Positions 54,271 to 63,700 of a stretch of DNA of 64,000 nucleotides are shown piece after piece; position 1 is the stretch's first letter; each line of letters opens with the position of its first letter. Below the pieces are notes generated by a model. That model ran no database searches, was not told where the DNA came from, and was given only the letters and a program-made list of their open reading frames with translations. Both the position numbers and the translations under genes were made by a program. The stretch is from Pedobacter gandavensis (lineage in GTDB: Bacteria > Bacteroidota > Bacteroidia > Sphingobacteriales > Sphingobacteriaceae): the NCBI RefSeq assembly GCF_014172405.1, contig NZ_WNXC01000001.1, positions 434,001-498,000 of the forward strand, in the 5' to 3' direction.

Positions 54271-55272
54271 TTATTGGGACAACAATGTGTTAAATATGAT
54301 CCATCTATTCTTAATGGCTTCCTCACTGGGTTTTTTTGATGTGATTTTTAATGTAGTGCCCTGTAGTTCCGAATATTCAGACCCCTTGATTTTGTCCGAG
54401 ATATGTATTGTAAAGCTTATAGGCTCAATCGCTATTAGATTTAGATCATATAACGTATGAATGTCTGCGCGTAGCAATAAACCATTTTCACCATGATTAT
54501 CTTTCTGTCCACGATATGGGTTAATATGGGCCGCTTCAATAATAGACAGAATTGAACAATTGGTCACCATGCATTTGGCTCCGTAACGATTTATCAATCC
54601 ATCTCTGAATTGTTTTTGACCCCGCCTTGCTTGTAGTTGTCTTTCAACAGTTATTCTTTCATCTTCATTGTTGTAGATATATGGATTTTCGGGTTCATTT
54701 AATGTGATTTCCGGTGATAAGTCTGTCGTGGTATTCTTTTCAAATTGCCAACTTGTTTGTTGGAATAAACTCATTACATCATTACTAACAAATTGCATTG
54801 AAAGATTTGGATTATAATTTCTTACGTAAAATGGTCTTAGGTCTGAAAGTAATATTGAGCTATTAGGAACTGGGACATAAGAATCCTGAAATTTTGCAGA
54901 ATACCGGGTAACGTCAACCTGGTCAGATTTCGGGTGATCAAAAAAATGTTGATCGTTACATTTATAAACGGGAGTAAGCTTCAATCTCTTGCTAATATTA
55001 GAAGAATTACATTCTGGACACTTGAGAATCGTTTTTACACCCTTGGTAATGGTAATGTCTTGGATTTCAGCAATTCCTAAAATTATTTTTTTATTTATTA
55101 TAATTGCTTGATCACCAATTTTTATTTTTTTTGCATTGGGAACGTTACTATCATAATTGTAACTTTTGCCTGCCTCATCTTTATAACTTTCGATAGTTTG
55201 AGATGATCTGTCAGAGTCTGGTACAGATTTTAGTACCCATATGTTTTTTGTTGATTCGAGAGCCATTGTCAT
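54271..55272 (-). CDS. HNH endonuclease with N-terminal zinc-binding, reader-like domain
   Basis: The 333-residue protein ends in an HNH_2-type nuclease domain: RDGLINRYGAKCMVTNC, then EAAHINPY (His249), GENGLLLRADIHTLYD (Asn263, His272). The first 140 residues begin NIWVLKSVPDSD and contain IKIGDQAIIINKKIILGIAEIQDI, a pattern like PUA/EVE-type modified-base readers. An inserted zinc site follows (Cys85, Cys88, Cys105, His109), then VDVTRYSAKFQDSYVPVP. This order suggests a modification-dependent restriction enzyme (type IV style). No methyltransferase or partner subunit is nearby, in keeping with that. The gene and its flanks look more AT-rich than the neighbourhood, which hints at transfer. 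The HNH call is firm; the reader role is inferred. Confidence 0.85.
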   Translation of the reverse strand: MTMALESTKNIWVLKSVPDSDRSSQTIESYKDEAGKSYNYDSNVPNAKKIKIGDQAIIINKKIILGIAEIQDITITKGVKTILKCPECNSSNISKRLKLTPVYKCNDQHFFDHPKSDQVDVTRYSAKFQDSYVPVPNSSILLSDLRPFYVRNYNPNLSMQFVSNDVMSLFQQTSWQFEKNTTTDLSPEITLNEPENPYIYNNEDERITVERQLQARRGQKQFRDGLINRYGAKCMVTNCSILSIIEAAHINPYRGQKDNHGENGLLLRADIHTLYDLNLIAIEPISFTIHISDKIKGSEYSELQGTTLKITSKKPSEEAIKNRWIIFNTLLSQ

Positions 55273-55441
55273 TTATAAAATGGTTAATAATATATTTTTA
55301 ATTAAAGTATATCAAATAAAGCAATTATATAAATATTTCTAGGACAAAAAATCAAAAAAATGGGTTTTATTAATCGACTACGTGCTTGTCGGTTGTTTAG
55401 GTCATTGCTACGGGGACTGAAGAATAGCTATGCTGTTAAAT

Positions 55442-55469
55442 AAAAAAGTCCCACATTCCTGTGAGACTT
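55442..55469 (-). terminator. Terminator of the DUF3472 gene
   Basis: AGTCCCACA and TGTGAGACT pair (one mismatch) around TTCC; read on the minus strand the stem is followed by six T residues. It lies about 40 nt beyond the DUF3472 stop. Confidence 0.75.
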
Positions 55470-55509
55470 CGTTGATACTAAAAGATTTTTTCTAAGCTTT
55501 TTTACCAAA

Positions 55510-56913
55510 TTACTTTTTCGTCTTAAAATCCTTGTTGTTGATTTCTTCATTTTTCAGTGCAATCGCCACTCTTTCTTCGAAAGGCTTCAAATTAAGCTCA
55601 AGCTTTTGCTTAGCAACCGGCATTTCATCTTCGGTTTTTAAAGTAGGCGTATATCCACCAGAAGACATGTAAAACATGTCTGGATATTTTGGAGAAACAC
55701 CTTGTTCGTAATCTACCCGCTGACCAGGTTTACCGTCCGTATGAGAGAACTTTACTTTATTGAAGTTCACCCATTTTCCGGTCGCATCTTCCATGCCCCA
55801 GGCATTATAGTAATAGGCTTCTCTACGAACCTGACCATTCGTGTAACCGAAATTCTCCAGGAAAGAATAGAAACCATTAAACATACGCTGTTCTTTTGGT
55901 GCTCTCCAGGTTGCCACATATTTCCAGTCTTCACCTTCCAGTTTGTACCAGGCAGATAAAAGGACTGAATTGTTATCTTGTTTCAAAACATTCATTAAAA
56001 ACTTAACCGGCTCATTGCTTTTCCAGTTGGCAGTTTTCACATAGGATTGACCGCCGGTACCTTCACCACCAAAGGTATTTACGGTAGTTGATTTATCTTT
56101 GTCCACAAATGAAACATAATCATGTGCGGTAATTGTTTTGTCGTTTTCAGCATCCTTACTATCCCAAACTGAGAAAAGCACCCTGCGTTCGGTGGATGAA
56201 TTCGTTTGGATGCCCATGTAACCACGGTAAAAACCTAAGCTCATGTAGTAGGTAGCCAAAGGGTCTGCGCCTTTAGGAACCATGATTTCCTGGTAAATCC
56301 AGTTGTAAGATTTAGTGCTAGGCTCCGTAGCACTGAAACCCAAATGCACAGAAGGAGAGGACTGATAGTCAGTTTGATTCACCTGTCCACCATCTTGTAG
56401 CGATTTGAAAGTAAGTGTCTTTATTTTTATGGCGGATTGTGGATCCGTAATTGGTTTCAACTCATATCGGAAGTAACCGGTTTCAGGCACGACTATATTA
56501 CCAGCAAACAACGCGTTTTGCTGACCTGTGCCATTAAATGTTAACTTTTTTTGAATGTTTTTGAATCCTTTCATGGCTACGCTTGGTGTGACAATCAATT
56601 CAAAGGTTAGTTGCTTACCATGATCAACAGTATTGTCGAAGTAAAAATCATATTGTCCTGGCTTTTGATAAAGATACCAGACTACGCTTTTACTTTTGTC
56701 GCTCCATTTAGAAACGACATCTTTGTCTTCCGGGTAGCCAACAGGTACAGAGACTCCTCGGTTATTTGGGCTATAGGGTTCAACATAGGCTTTGTTTGCA
56801 GGTACTGAGAAAACCTCCTTGAAGTTTTTACTTTGCGCAAAGCCGGAAAGCCCGGTCGCCATCAATAGAACTGCTGCGAGGCCGGTTTTAGGATTTAGTG
56901 AATTTAGTTTCAT
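55510..56913 (-). CDS. Exported DUF5077-DUF3472 domain protein
   Basis: The 467-residue product has a signal peptide (to about SGFAQ, residue 27). The N-terminal DUF5077 domain covers roughly 35-170 (SKSVVWYLYQKPGQYDFYFDNTVDHGKQ), and DUF3472 roughly 185-420 (SVHLGFSATEPSTKSYNWIYQEIMVPKGADPLATYYMSLGFYRGYMGIQ is spread over its start). Such proteins are usually found in Bacteroidota beside glycan-degrading genes and are thought to bind or process carbohydrate; no activity is established that I know of. An operator-like palindrome shared with the GH35 gene lies about 65 nt upstream, linking it to carbohydrate control. Confidence 0.85.
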   Translation of the reverse strand: MKLNSLNPKTGLAAVLLMATGLSGFAQSKNFKEVFSVPANKAYVEPYSPNNRGVSVPVGYPEDKDVVSKWSDKSKSVVWYLYQKPGQYDFYFDNTVDHGKQLTFELIVTPSVAMKGFKNIQKKLTFNGTGQQNALFAGNIVVPETGYFRYELKPITDPQSAIKIKTLTFKSLQDGGQVNQTDYQSSPSVHLGFSATEPSTKSYNWIYQEIMVPKGADPLATYYMSLGFYRGYMGIQTNSSTERRVLFSVWDSKDAENDKTITAHDYVSFVDKDKSTTVNTFGGEGTGGQSYVKTANWKSNEPVKFLMNVLKQDNNSVLLSAWYKLEGEDWKYVATWRAPKEQRMFNGFYSFLENFGYTNGQVRREAYYYNAWGMEDATGKWVNFNKVKFSHTDGKPGQRVDYEQGVSPKYPDMFYMSSGGYTPTLKTEDEMPVAKQKLELNLKPFEERVAIALKNEEINNKDFKTKK

Positions 56914-56978
56914 GGTGTGTTTGGTTGTTTAACCAAATAACTCGATTATTAAAGTAATTCTGGTCGTTTTTGTTTACA

Positions 56979-56988
56979 CAAACGTTTG
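56979..56988. promoter_or_regulatory. LacI-type palindromic operator candidate upstream of DUF3472 gene
   Basis: CAAACGTTTG, followed by CG, is identical to the 12-nt sequence before the GH35 gene at 27788. It lies 66 nt upstream of the DUF3472 start codon. The central CG and flanking AT-rich sequence fit LacI/GalR-type operators. Confidence 0.5.
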
Positions 56989-57051
56989 CGAAAAATTGTG
57001 GCAGATTGCTATCCCTCTTGGCGTATTTGTATTAACCTTATCTCATAACAT

Positions 57052-57087
57052 AGCCTTCAAACTCCAGATTTCTGGCGCTTGAAGGCT
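57052..57087 (-). terminator. Hairpin after RelA/SpoT-like gene
   Basis: AGCCTTCAA and TTGAAGGCT form a perfect outer stem; inside it CCAGA and TCTGG extend the hairpin. It lies 22 nt beyond the stop. The T run on the minus strand is poor. Confidence 0.6.
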
Positions 57088-57108
57088 AATTAATAAAATT
57101 GAAATGTT

Positions 57109-58329
57109 TTATGCGTTTGTAACTGAAGGTTTAAGTGGTGCAGCGTCCGGGATACGGGTTTGTCCGAATAAATCTTCCACCACTGGAAGCATTTCTACCT
57201 TAGGTTTTTCCTCGCTTATCTTTACTTCTTTTAGTTTCACAGCTTTTGGTTTATCTGTTCTGTTTTTAACCGTTTTAGGTTTTTCTTCAATAGTCTTTTC
57301 CGTTGCAGCAGCAGTAGAATCGATCAGTTTTTCCTCGGTTTTAACAGGCGCTTTTTCTGATGCCTTTTCCTGAGCCGGCTCAGGCGTTGTTTTGATTGCA
57401 CTGATCGGAGTTTCAGTTGGAACCGAACCACCGTCAATTGCAGCAGCTGTTTTTGCTAAATCCTCGATGATGTCTTTTCCTAACATGCCTTCCGAACTGT
57501 TGCTTGTCTTTTCCGTTAATTTGGTTTTAGCAAGTTCTGCTCTTAAATTTTCCAGCTCAACCTGTTGTTCCTCCACTAAAGTTTGCTGTTGCTGAACTAA
57601 GGTTTCCTGTGCCTCCAGGTAAGATTGTAATCCATGGATAAACTCACCCATTTCATCAGCACCACCAGCCAATTTGTTTAGTGTTTTAGAGAATTCGTTT
57701 AAAATCTGGCTGTCCATTTTGTTCTTATAACGGGCACTATGGTCGATTTCAGCCCATCCTTCTTCAAAAATGTTGCGAACTTGAACCGCTACTTTGTATT
57801 CTTTTTTACTTGGCGCAGTTTTGATCACGTAATCAACAGATCTATAGCCGTCTGATTGTGTTTTTAATGTACATCCTTTATCGGTAAAGGCTTTAGTGGT
57901 AGTAGCAGCATCTTCGACTCTTACATTTGCCGTCATGTTACCGATAACCACAAATTGATCCACAATACTGTCATGTATTTTTGCCCAATCAGATTTGAAA
58001 AGTGGAATGATTCTAATGCTGATCAGGTTTTCAATCAGTGCTTCATAAGTCGTCAAATCAAGGATAACCTCTGGATGTTGTAGTTTATACGCAACAAGGT
58101 TAGCGATTAGTTCTTCCGAATTCTGGATCTGATATTTGATGGCATGAACGGCATCAAACTTGAAAAGTATTTTGACAACTCCGGTGCCGATTTCATCATA
58201 CGCAGCCTTTTTGGATTCAAAATCGGCGCTGATGTTTAACAGTTCTTCGTAATTAAGGTTCGTAGCTTTTAAATCTGCTGAATTAAGGTTGTAGGTACTT
58301 AGAAATTCAGCTTGTTGGATCATACTCAT
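57109..58329 (-). CDS. Divergent RelA/SpoT-like protein with coiled coil and charged tail
   Basis: The 406-residue soluble protein has three parts. Residues about 40-205 resemble the RelA/SpoT (p)ppGpp synthetase fold: IENLISIRIIPLF (98-110) matches the D-x-x-G-x-R-I block, DGYRSVDYVIK (160-170) the GYRS-x-H-Y block, and VQVRNIFEEGWAEIDH (182-197) the E-x-Q-x-R-T...WA-x-x-E/DH block. Key residues differ: Asn101 for the metal-binding Asp, Ala181 for the Glu of ExQxR, and no R-x-K-x3-S-x3-K nucleotide loop. A coiled coil follows (about 235-272, QQQQTLVEEQQVELENLRAEL), then a 130-residue Lys/Glu/Pro/Thr-rich tail that looks disordered. It is probably an inactive or altered-activity member. It is a single gene with its own hairpin. 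Confidence 0.7.
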   Translation of the reverse strand: MSMIQQAEFLSTYNLNSADLKATNLNYEELLNISADFESKKAAYDEIGTGVVKILFKFDAVHAIKYQIQNSEELIANLVAYKLQHPEVILDLTTYEALIENLISIRIIPLFKSDWAKIHDSIVDQFVVIGNMTANVRVEDAATTTKAFTDKGCTLKTQSDGYRSVDYVIKTAPSKKEYKVAVQVRNIFEEGWAEIDHSARYKNKMDSQILNEFSKTLNKLAGGADEMGEFIHGLQSYLEAQETLVQQQQTLVEEQQVELENLRAELAKTKLTEKTSNSSEGMLGKDIIEDLAKTAAAIDGGSVPTETPISAIKTTPEPAQEKASEKAPVKTEEKLIDSTAAATEKTIEEKPKTVKNRTDKPKAVKLKEVKISEEKPKVEMLPVVEDLFGQTRIPDAAPLKPSVTNA

Positions 58330-58747
58330 TTATAAATGGTTTTGGGTTTCTGATAGCGCTCAATTGATTGATTTCGAATGGAGATATCTTGGTTTATGGT
58401 TGCTTTAATATGGTTCTTCAATTTCAAAATTAGTCTTTTTGAGCAAATTTGAAATAGTATCAATGGTTTTGATACCTGGATTTTTATCATGGATTAGCAT
58501 CCGTAATTGAAACCTATTGATACACTGGATACTGCATTCTAATTTGATGTTGAAAATTAATAAAGGAATAGAAGAAAGATTCCTGGAGATGAATTTTCTC
58601 CAGAATTTGGAATCAAATAGCGGTAAACAGGAGGGAAGTAAAGAAAATAAAACAGGTCAGCATTTGTAATGCTGACCTGCTGAATGTTCTAAAATCTATT
58701 GCAGGTATGCAATGAAGTTAGATTGCGCAATCCTTTTGGAAAAGCGA
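58330..58747. other. 418-nt intergenic region
   Basis: No gene is seen. It holds the probable promoter of the RelA/SpoT-like gene at its left end and the terminator of the zinc-ribbon gene near 58650-58680. A small perfect dyad, GTATCAA (58457-58463) and TTGATAC (58469-58475), lies about 130 nt upstream of the RelA/SpoT-like start and could be an operator. Confidence 0.5.
58640..58679 (-). terminator. Terminator of the zinc-ribbon gene
   Basis: CAGGTCAGCATT and AATGCTGACCTG are perfect 12-bp arms around TGT; on the minus strand the stem is followed by TTTTATTTTC. It lies about 70 nt beyond the stop codon. Confidence 0.85.
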
Positions 58748-59026
58748 TTAAAAATCAAATAAGTCCTCTAAAAAGGATTTCTTCTTTTTTGGATATCCAT
58801 GGGCGTTGCTTCCGTAACCATGTTGATTACGCTGGTCATGGCCACGTTGATCCTGTCCACGGTAACCTTCCTGGCGGTGTGATGAGCCTTTATCTTGATC
58901 ATGTGCCAATAGTTTATCTAATTCACCTCGATCCAACCAAATACCGCGACATTTTGGGCAATAATCAATTTCTACATTATTTCTTACGGTCATTAATAGG
59001 GTTTCCTGGCAATTTGGACAATTCAT
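58748..59026 (-). CDS. TFIIB-type zinc-ribbon protein
   Basis: The 92-residue protein starts MNCPNCQETLLMT. Cys3, Cys6, Cys23 and Cys26 (DYCPKCRGIWLDRGELDKLL) form the zf-TFIIB ribbon seen in many small bacterial proteins. The second half is a His/Gln/Gly/Arg-rich flexible linker (residues about 45-78) with a basic-acidic end, KKKKSFLEDLFDF. The ATG at 59026 puts the CxxC motif at the N terminus, as is usual; a longer frame upstream looks non-coding. Function is unknown in this family. Confidence 0.85.
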   Translation of the reverse strand: MNCPNCQETLLMTVRNNVEIDYCPKCRGIWLDRGELDKLLAHDQDKGSSHRQEGYRGQDQRGHDQRNQHGYGSNAHGYPKKKKSFLEDLFDF

Positions 59027-59100
59027 AAAATTTCTTCTTTTTAAGTTAATTCTGATTACAATTATTTTGAGCAATACTTCTTTTGTTGATCAATTGAAAT

Positions 59101-59442
59101 CTAGAACGGAGTTAACCTAAAAAGAAAGGAATATTCACCATGTTGGGGCCAGTTCCATGAGGCAACAGCAATCTTTGTTGCTGTTTGAGGTACCAGCGGA
59201 CTAACGATGGCATCATGATTTGTAATTCGAGGTTGAAAATACTTTGCTTTTTTAACAGCAGAAGTATAACCCATATCCAATGGGATGTCTTCCAAAAGTT
59301 CTCCTTGAAAGTAGGAGCTGTAAAGGAAATTAGGATGATCATTTGAAGAGTTGGCAGAAAAAGTATTGGGTACAAACAATAATGTCCATACCAAAATGAC
59401 AGTAGCAAAAATACCTTTTCTTAAACTAATCTTCTCTTTCAA
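59101..59442 (-). CDS. Small exported hypothetical protein
   Basis: The 113-residue product has a basic N terminus (MKEKISLRKG), a hydrophobic stretch (IFATVILVWTLLFVPNTFSA) and a likely cleavage site near residue 30. The mature part contains several aromatic residues and ends in FRLTPF, which recalls a final beta-strand, but there are too few strands for a porin. I do not recognise the family. It lies between the GH43 and zinc-ribbon genes on the same strand. Confidence 0.55.
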   Translation of the reverse strand: MKEKISLRKGIFATVILVWTLLFVPNTFSANSSNDHPNFLYSSYFQGELLEDIPLDMGYTSAVKKAKYFQPRITNHDAIVSPLVPQTATKIAVASWNWPQHGEYSFLFRLTPF

Positions 59443-59528
59443 TGGTATCCTTTATGGTGTTCTATCGGTATTCCTATATGGAATTTAATTCGCTCCAAGA
59501 TAACAACAATTCCAGTACAATGTGCTTT

Positions 59529-60515
59529 TTAACGTAATGATTTGCGAGAAACGCCTTCTGTCGTCATCACGATTGGTTTAATGAATCCATCTTTATCAAA
59601 ATACATTCGATCAATACAAGTTTCTCTTGCATTTCCATTGGTCTGGTTTAACGGTCTTCTATGATACACAATATACCAATCATCGCTTTTCTCATTTCTA
59701 ATCACCGAATGATGGCCAGCACCGTTAGCGATTTTTGCATCTTGTTGTAAAATCTTACCCACTCTTTTGAATGGCCCCATCGGAGAATCTGCAATGGCAT
59801 AAGCCACACTATAATCCGGGCCAGTCCAGCCGCCTTCCGACCACATAAAGTAGTATTTGTTGTTTCTTATGAACATAAATGGGCCTTCTACGTAGTTTTC
59901 AGGTGTGATTTCTTTAAAAGTACTGCCATCTTTCATGGGTAAGAAACCCGTAAACTGATCATTTAGTCTTGCGATGTTGCAATGTTTCCAGCCCCCATAA
60001 ATCAGGTAATATTTACCATCCTTATCTTTGAAAACAAACTGATCTATCGGTTGCGCACCATTGTGAAATTTGTCGACTAATGGCTTTCCTAAGTGATCTT
60101 TAAAAGGTCCGGCTGGGTTATTTGCAACAGCCACTCCAATACCACCAGTTTCCTGATCGCTTTGGATATCATTTGCCCCGAAAAACAAAAAGTATTGGTT
60201 CTTTTTCTTAATGATAGCAGGTGCCCATATGGCCTTTTTTGCCCATTTGATATTGGCGGTGTCCAATATTCTTGGATGCTTGGTCCAGGTCACCAGGTCA
60301 GGAGAGGAGAAGGCATCAAGAAAGACTTGCTTTTCGTATGGAGCCGAAAAAGTAGGATATACCCAGTAATTTTTCTCAAAAATAACGCCTTCAGGATCTG
60401 CATACCATCCTTTGAAGATCGGATTTCCAGAATGGGTTTTTAATGTTTTTGTCTGGGCATTTACGAGGTTTACCATAGGAAGTAAGCTCAGCGCCAGGAG
60501 TATTTTCTTCATCAA
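59529..60515 (-). CDS. Exported GH43-family glycoside hydrolase
   Basis: The 328-residue product has a signal peptide (MMKKILLALSLLPMVNLVNAQ) and a five-bladed propeller. The three GH43 catalytic acids are visible: Asp40 in GWYADPEG (base), Asp158 in QPIDQFVF (pKa modulator) and Glu210 in YVEGPFMF (acid). AIWAPAIIKKKNQYFLFFG is the conserved second blade. It would act as a beta-xylosidase, alpha-arabinofuranosidase or galactan-active enzyme; the subfamily cannot be told by eye. It has no C-terminal beta-sandwich, so it is a minimal single-domain form. It is divergent from ccsBA. Confidence 0.93.
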   Translation of the reverse strand: MMKKILLALSLLPMVNLVNAQTKTLKTHSGNPIFKGWYADPEGVIFEKNYWVYPTFSAPYEKQVFLDAFSSPDLVTWTKHPRILDTANIKWAKKAIWAPAIIKKKNQYFLFFGANDIQSDQETGGIGVAVANNPAGPFKDHLGKPLVDKFHNGAQPIDQFVFKDKDGKYYLIYGGWKHCNIARLNDQFTGFLPMKDGSTFKEITPENYVEGPFMFIRNNKYYFMWSEGGWTGPDYSVAYAIADSPMGPFKRVGKILQQDAKIANGAGHHSVIRNEKSDDWYIVYHRRPLNQTNGNARETCIDRMYFDKDGFIKPIVMTTEGVSRKSLR

Positions 60516-60799
60516 ATCGTTATAGTTTAGGTTGTTTAATATAAAAATTATTCCTGACGTTAACAGGTATCAGGCAAAACCAGTCTGCTGCCAACATTAA
60601 TTCTTTCTTCAACTGTAACAAAAACAATGAAATAAGACCCTTTTTTTATAAAATACGATTTAGTTTCGTCTTTTTTTTGCCATAAAATAATTAACCCTCA
60701 TTTTTCTAAATCTCTCGGGTCATCTTTGCGCAATTGATAAGGAACAACTCCTAATGCCGGTGATTAAAACTGGTACAAAAGAAAAAGAAAAACACACGA

Positions 60800-63700
60800 A
60801 TGATTACAAGGTTAGGCAAAATTCTCTTTTCCACCCGAACGATGGGTGCTATGTTATTGTTATACGCTTTCTCCATGGCCATGGCCACCTTTGTGGAAAA
60901 TGATTATGGGACGGCAGTCGCCAAAGCATTAATCTACAACTGCTGGTGGTTTGAATTGGTGATGGTCATTTTGGTCCTCAATTTTATCGGTAATATCGGT
61001 AGATACCAATTGACACAGCGTAAAAAATGGCCACTGTTGGTATTTCACCTGGCATTCGTAATCATCTTTATTGGTGGATACATTACCAGATATGTAAGCT
61101 TTGAAGGCTCTATGCACATCAGAGAAGGTGAATCTTCAGATGAAATCATTTCGGATGCTACCTTTTTCAAAATGCAAATCGGGAAGGATGATCAGGCATT
61201 AGCCTATGATGACCTACCTGCAATTTTAATCTCTAACCGAATTCCAACTTACCTAAAGCCTTTCAAAAAGACTTTCAAAGCAGAATACGATTACCAGGGA
61301 CAAAGGGTTAAAGTCAGAGTGATCGACTTTTACGCCAGAGCTCAAGACTCTTTAGTACGCAGTACTACCGGTAAACCAACTTTACATTTAGTGGTTTTAG
61401 AAAACGGAAAGAGAGTAAATAAGTATGTGCCTACAGGAACGGTGCAGTTGATGCAAAATATGTTGGTGAGCTACAATAAGGAAACTCCCGGAGCCATCAA
61501 TATTTCAGATGCCACTACAGGCGGCTTGCAAATTGCCACTCCTTTCACTGGAGATTACATGATCATGGCAACGCAGGAGAAGAAACCTGTACTTGCTGAT
61601 AGTCCGGCACAACCTTTCAACTTAAGAAGCTTATATACTTTTGGGAATTTAGCTTTCGTCATCCCAGAGCCATCAATTCCTGGTAACATCATCTATTTTG
61701 AAGGTGATAAAACCAAACATGAGCATGATCTGGACCTGATTAAAGTGGAAGTTACTTCTGGAAATACAGTGGATACCGTTTCTTTCTATGGCGGAAAAGG
61801 GATCACGAATTTCCAACACCAAAGTGAAATTGGCGGATTAAGAATATCTATGGCCTACGGTTCTAAAATTTATAAAACCCCGTTTTCTATTAAACTGGTA
61901 GACTTCAAAATGGAGAAATATCCAGGTAGTAATAGCCCTGCTTCCTATTCTTCTGATGTGTTAATTCAGGATGGCGGACAAGATACACCTTACAAAATAT
62001 ACATGAACCACGTATTGGATAAAGCTGGATACCGCTTGTTCCAGGCCAGTTTTGATGACGATGAGAAAGGAACAGTCCTTTCTGTAAATCATGATGAAAC
62101 AGGTACAAACGTGACTTATATCGGTTATACTTTATTATTCCTTGGGATGTTCGTTACTTTATTTTGGAAAGGAACGCATTTCTCTAAACTAAACGAACAG
62201 TTGAGAACAATCTCTAAATCAGCAAAATCAAAATCACTTTTACTGGCACTTTTATTCCTTCCTTTAGGTGCAGCGTTTAGTCAGAAGATTGATATGCATG
62301 GCAAAAATGGTTCTACTGCCATTCCAGGTCTTGTAAAACCACAGATGCAAATGCCAGCAGACGACGGCCACAATCATGCACCTGGCGATGGTCACAACCA
62401 TGCAGCAGACGACGGTCATAACCATGCTCCCGGTGATGGTCACAATCACACAGCAGATGACGGTCATAATCACGCTCCTGGTGATGGTCATGATCATGCC
62501 GCTGAAGCCCCTGGAACTACTGCTCAGGCACACAACCATGAACAACCAAGTAAAGCAGAAATGCAAATGTTACTTTCTGCAAAATCTGTAGATCCAGTTC
62601 AGTTTGCATCTTCTATAAAAATTGATGTGGCGCATGCCGATAAATTCGGTCATTTGCTGGTACAAAATATCGACGGAAGGGTGGAGCCAATCAATACGAT
62701 GGCCTTAGAAATTCTGAGAAAACTGCACCGTAAAGACCGTTTCCACAGCTTAAATGCCAACCAGTTTTTCCTTTCGGTTTCAACTACGCCTTTCCTATGG
62801 GTAAATGTTCCACTGATTAAAATCGGAGCAAAAGGTGGCCCAGAGTTACTTAAAGCAGTAAAAGCGAACGAAGAAGGTTATACCTCCATGATTAACCTAT
62901 TAAAGGTAGGCGAGGATGGAACGCTACAGTTTATCCTGAAAGATGATTATTCGAAAGCTTTTGCTAAGAAACCAGCAGAGCAAAATAACTACGATAAAGA
63001 GATTATTGATCTGAATGATAAATTACAGGCGATGCAATCACTGATCAATGGTCAATATTTGCGTATTTTCCCGATTCAAGGTGATGCAAATAATACTTGG
63101 ATTGCGATGCCTTCTGCAGTCCCAGGCTCTGCCTTGGTAGGTGAACTAAACCCAATTGATCGTTATGCTAAAAGTATCAAAGACGGTCAGCAGACTGGAA
63201 ACTGGGATGCAGCCAATACTGCTTTAGATCAGATCAAAGATATTCAATTGAAATTCGGTAAAGAGGTGATGCCTTCAGACTCGAAAGTGTTCTGGGAAGT
63301 GAGCTACAACTCATGGAATCTATTCCTAAACTTGATGATTACTTATGCCATGTTAGGTGCTGTAATTCTAGGATTGGCATTCTTTAAGCTGTTCAAAAAC
63401 TCTAAAACACTGGATAAACTAGTGACGTTTGTGTTGATCTTAATCAGTATCGCGGCATTCCTTCAAGGTTTTGGTTTAGGGATAAGATGGTATATTTCTG
63501 GCCATGAGCCATGGAGCAATGGTTATGAAGCCGTTTTGTTCATCAGCTGGATCGGGGTACTTTCCGGATTGGGAATGTATAGAAATAGCAATGCCTTTAT
63601 TCCTGCTGCGGGTTGTTTAATCGCCGTGATCTTAATGGGATTTGCACATGGTGGATCACAGATGAATCCACAGATTACGCCATTGGTTCCAGTGCTTAAA

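Noticed and set aside
62357..62500. Regular 48-nt repeats as a possible CRISPR array
   Set aside because: Units are contiguous with no spacers, stay in frame and encode a His-rich peptide.
62264..62566. 100-residue open frame on the minus strand with Thr/Val repeats
   Set aside because: It is the reverse reading of the His-rich repeats of ccsBA; the periodicity comes from the plus-strand gene.
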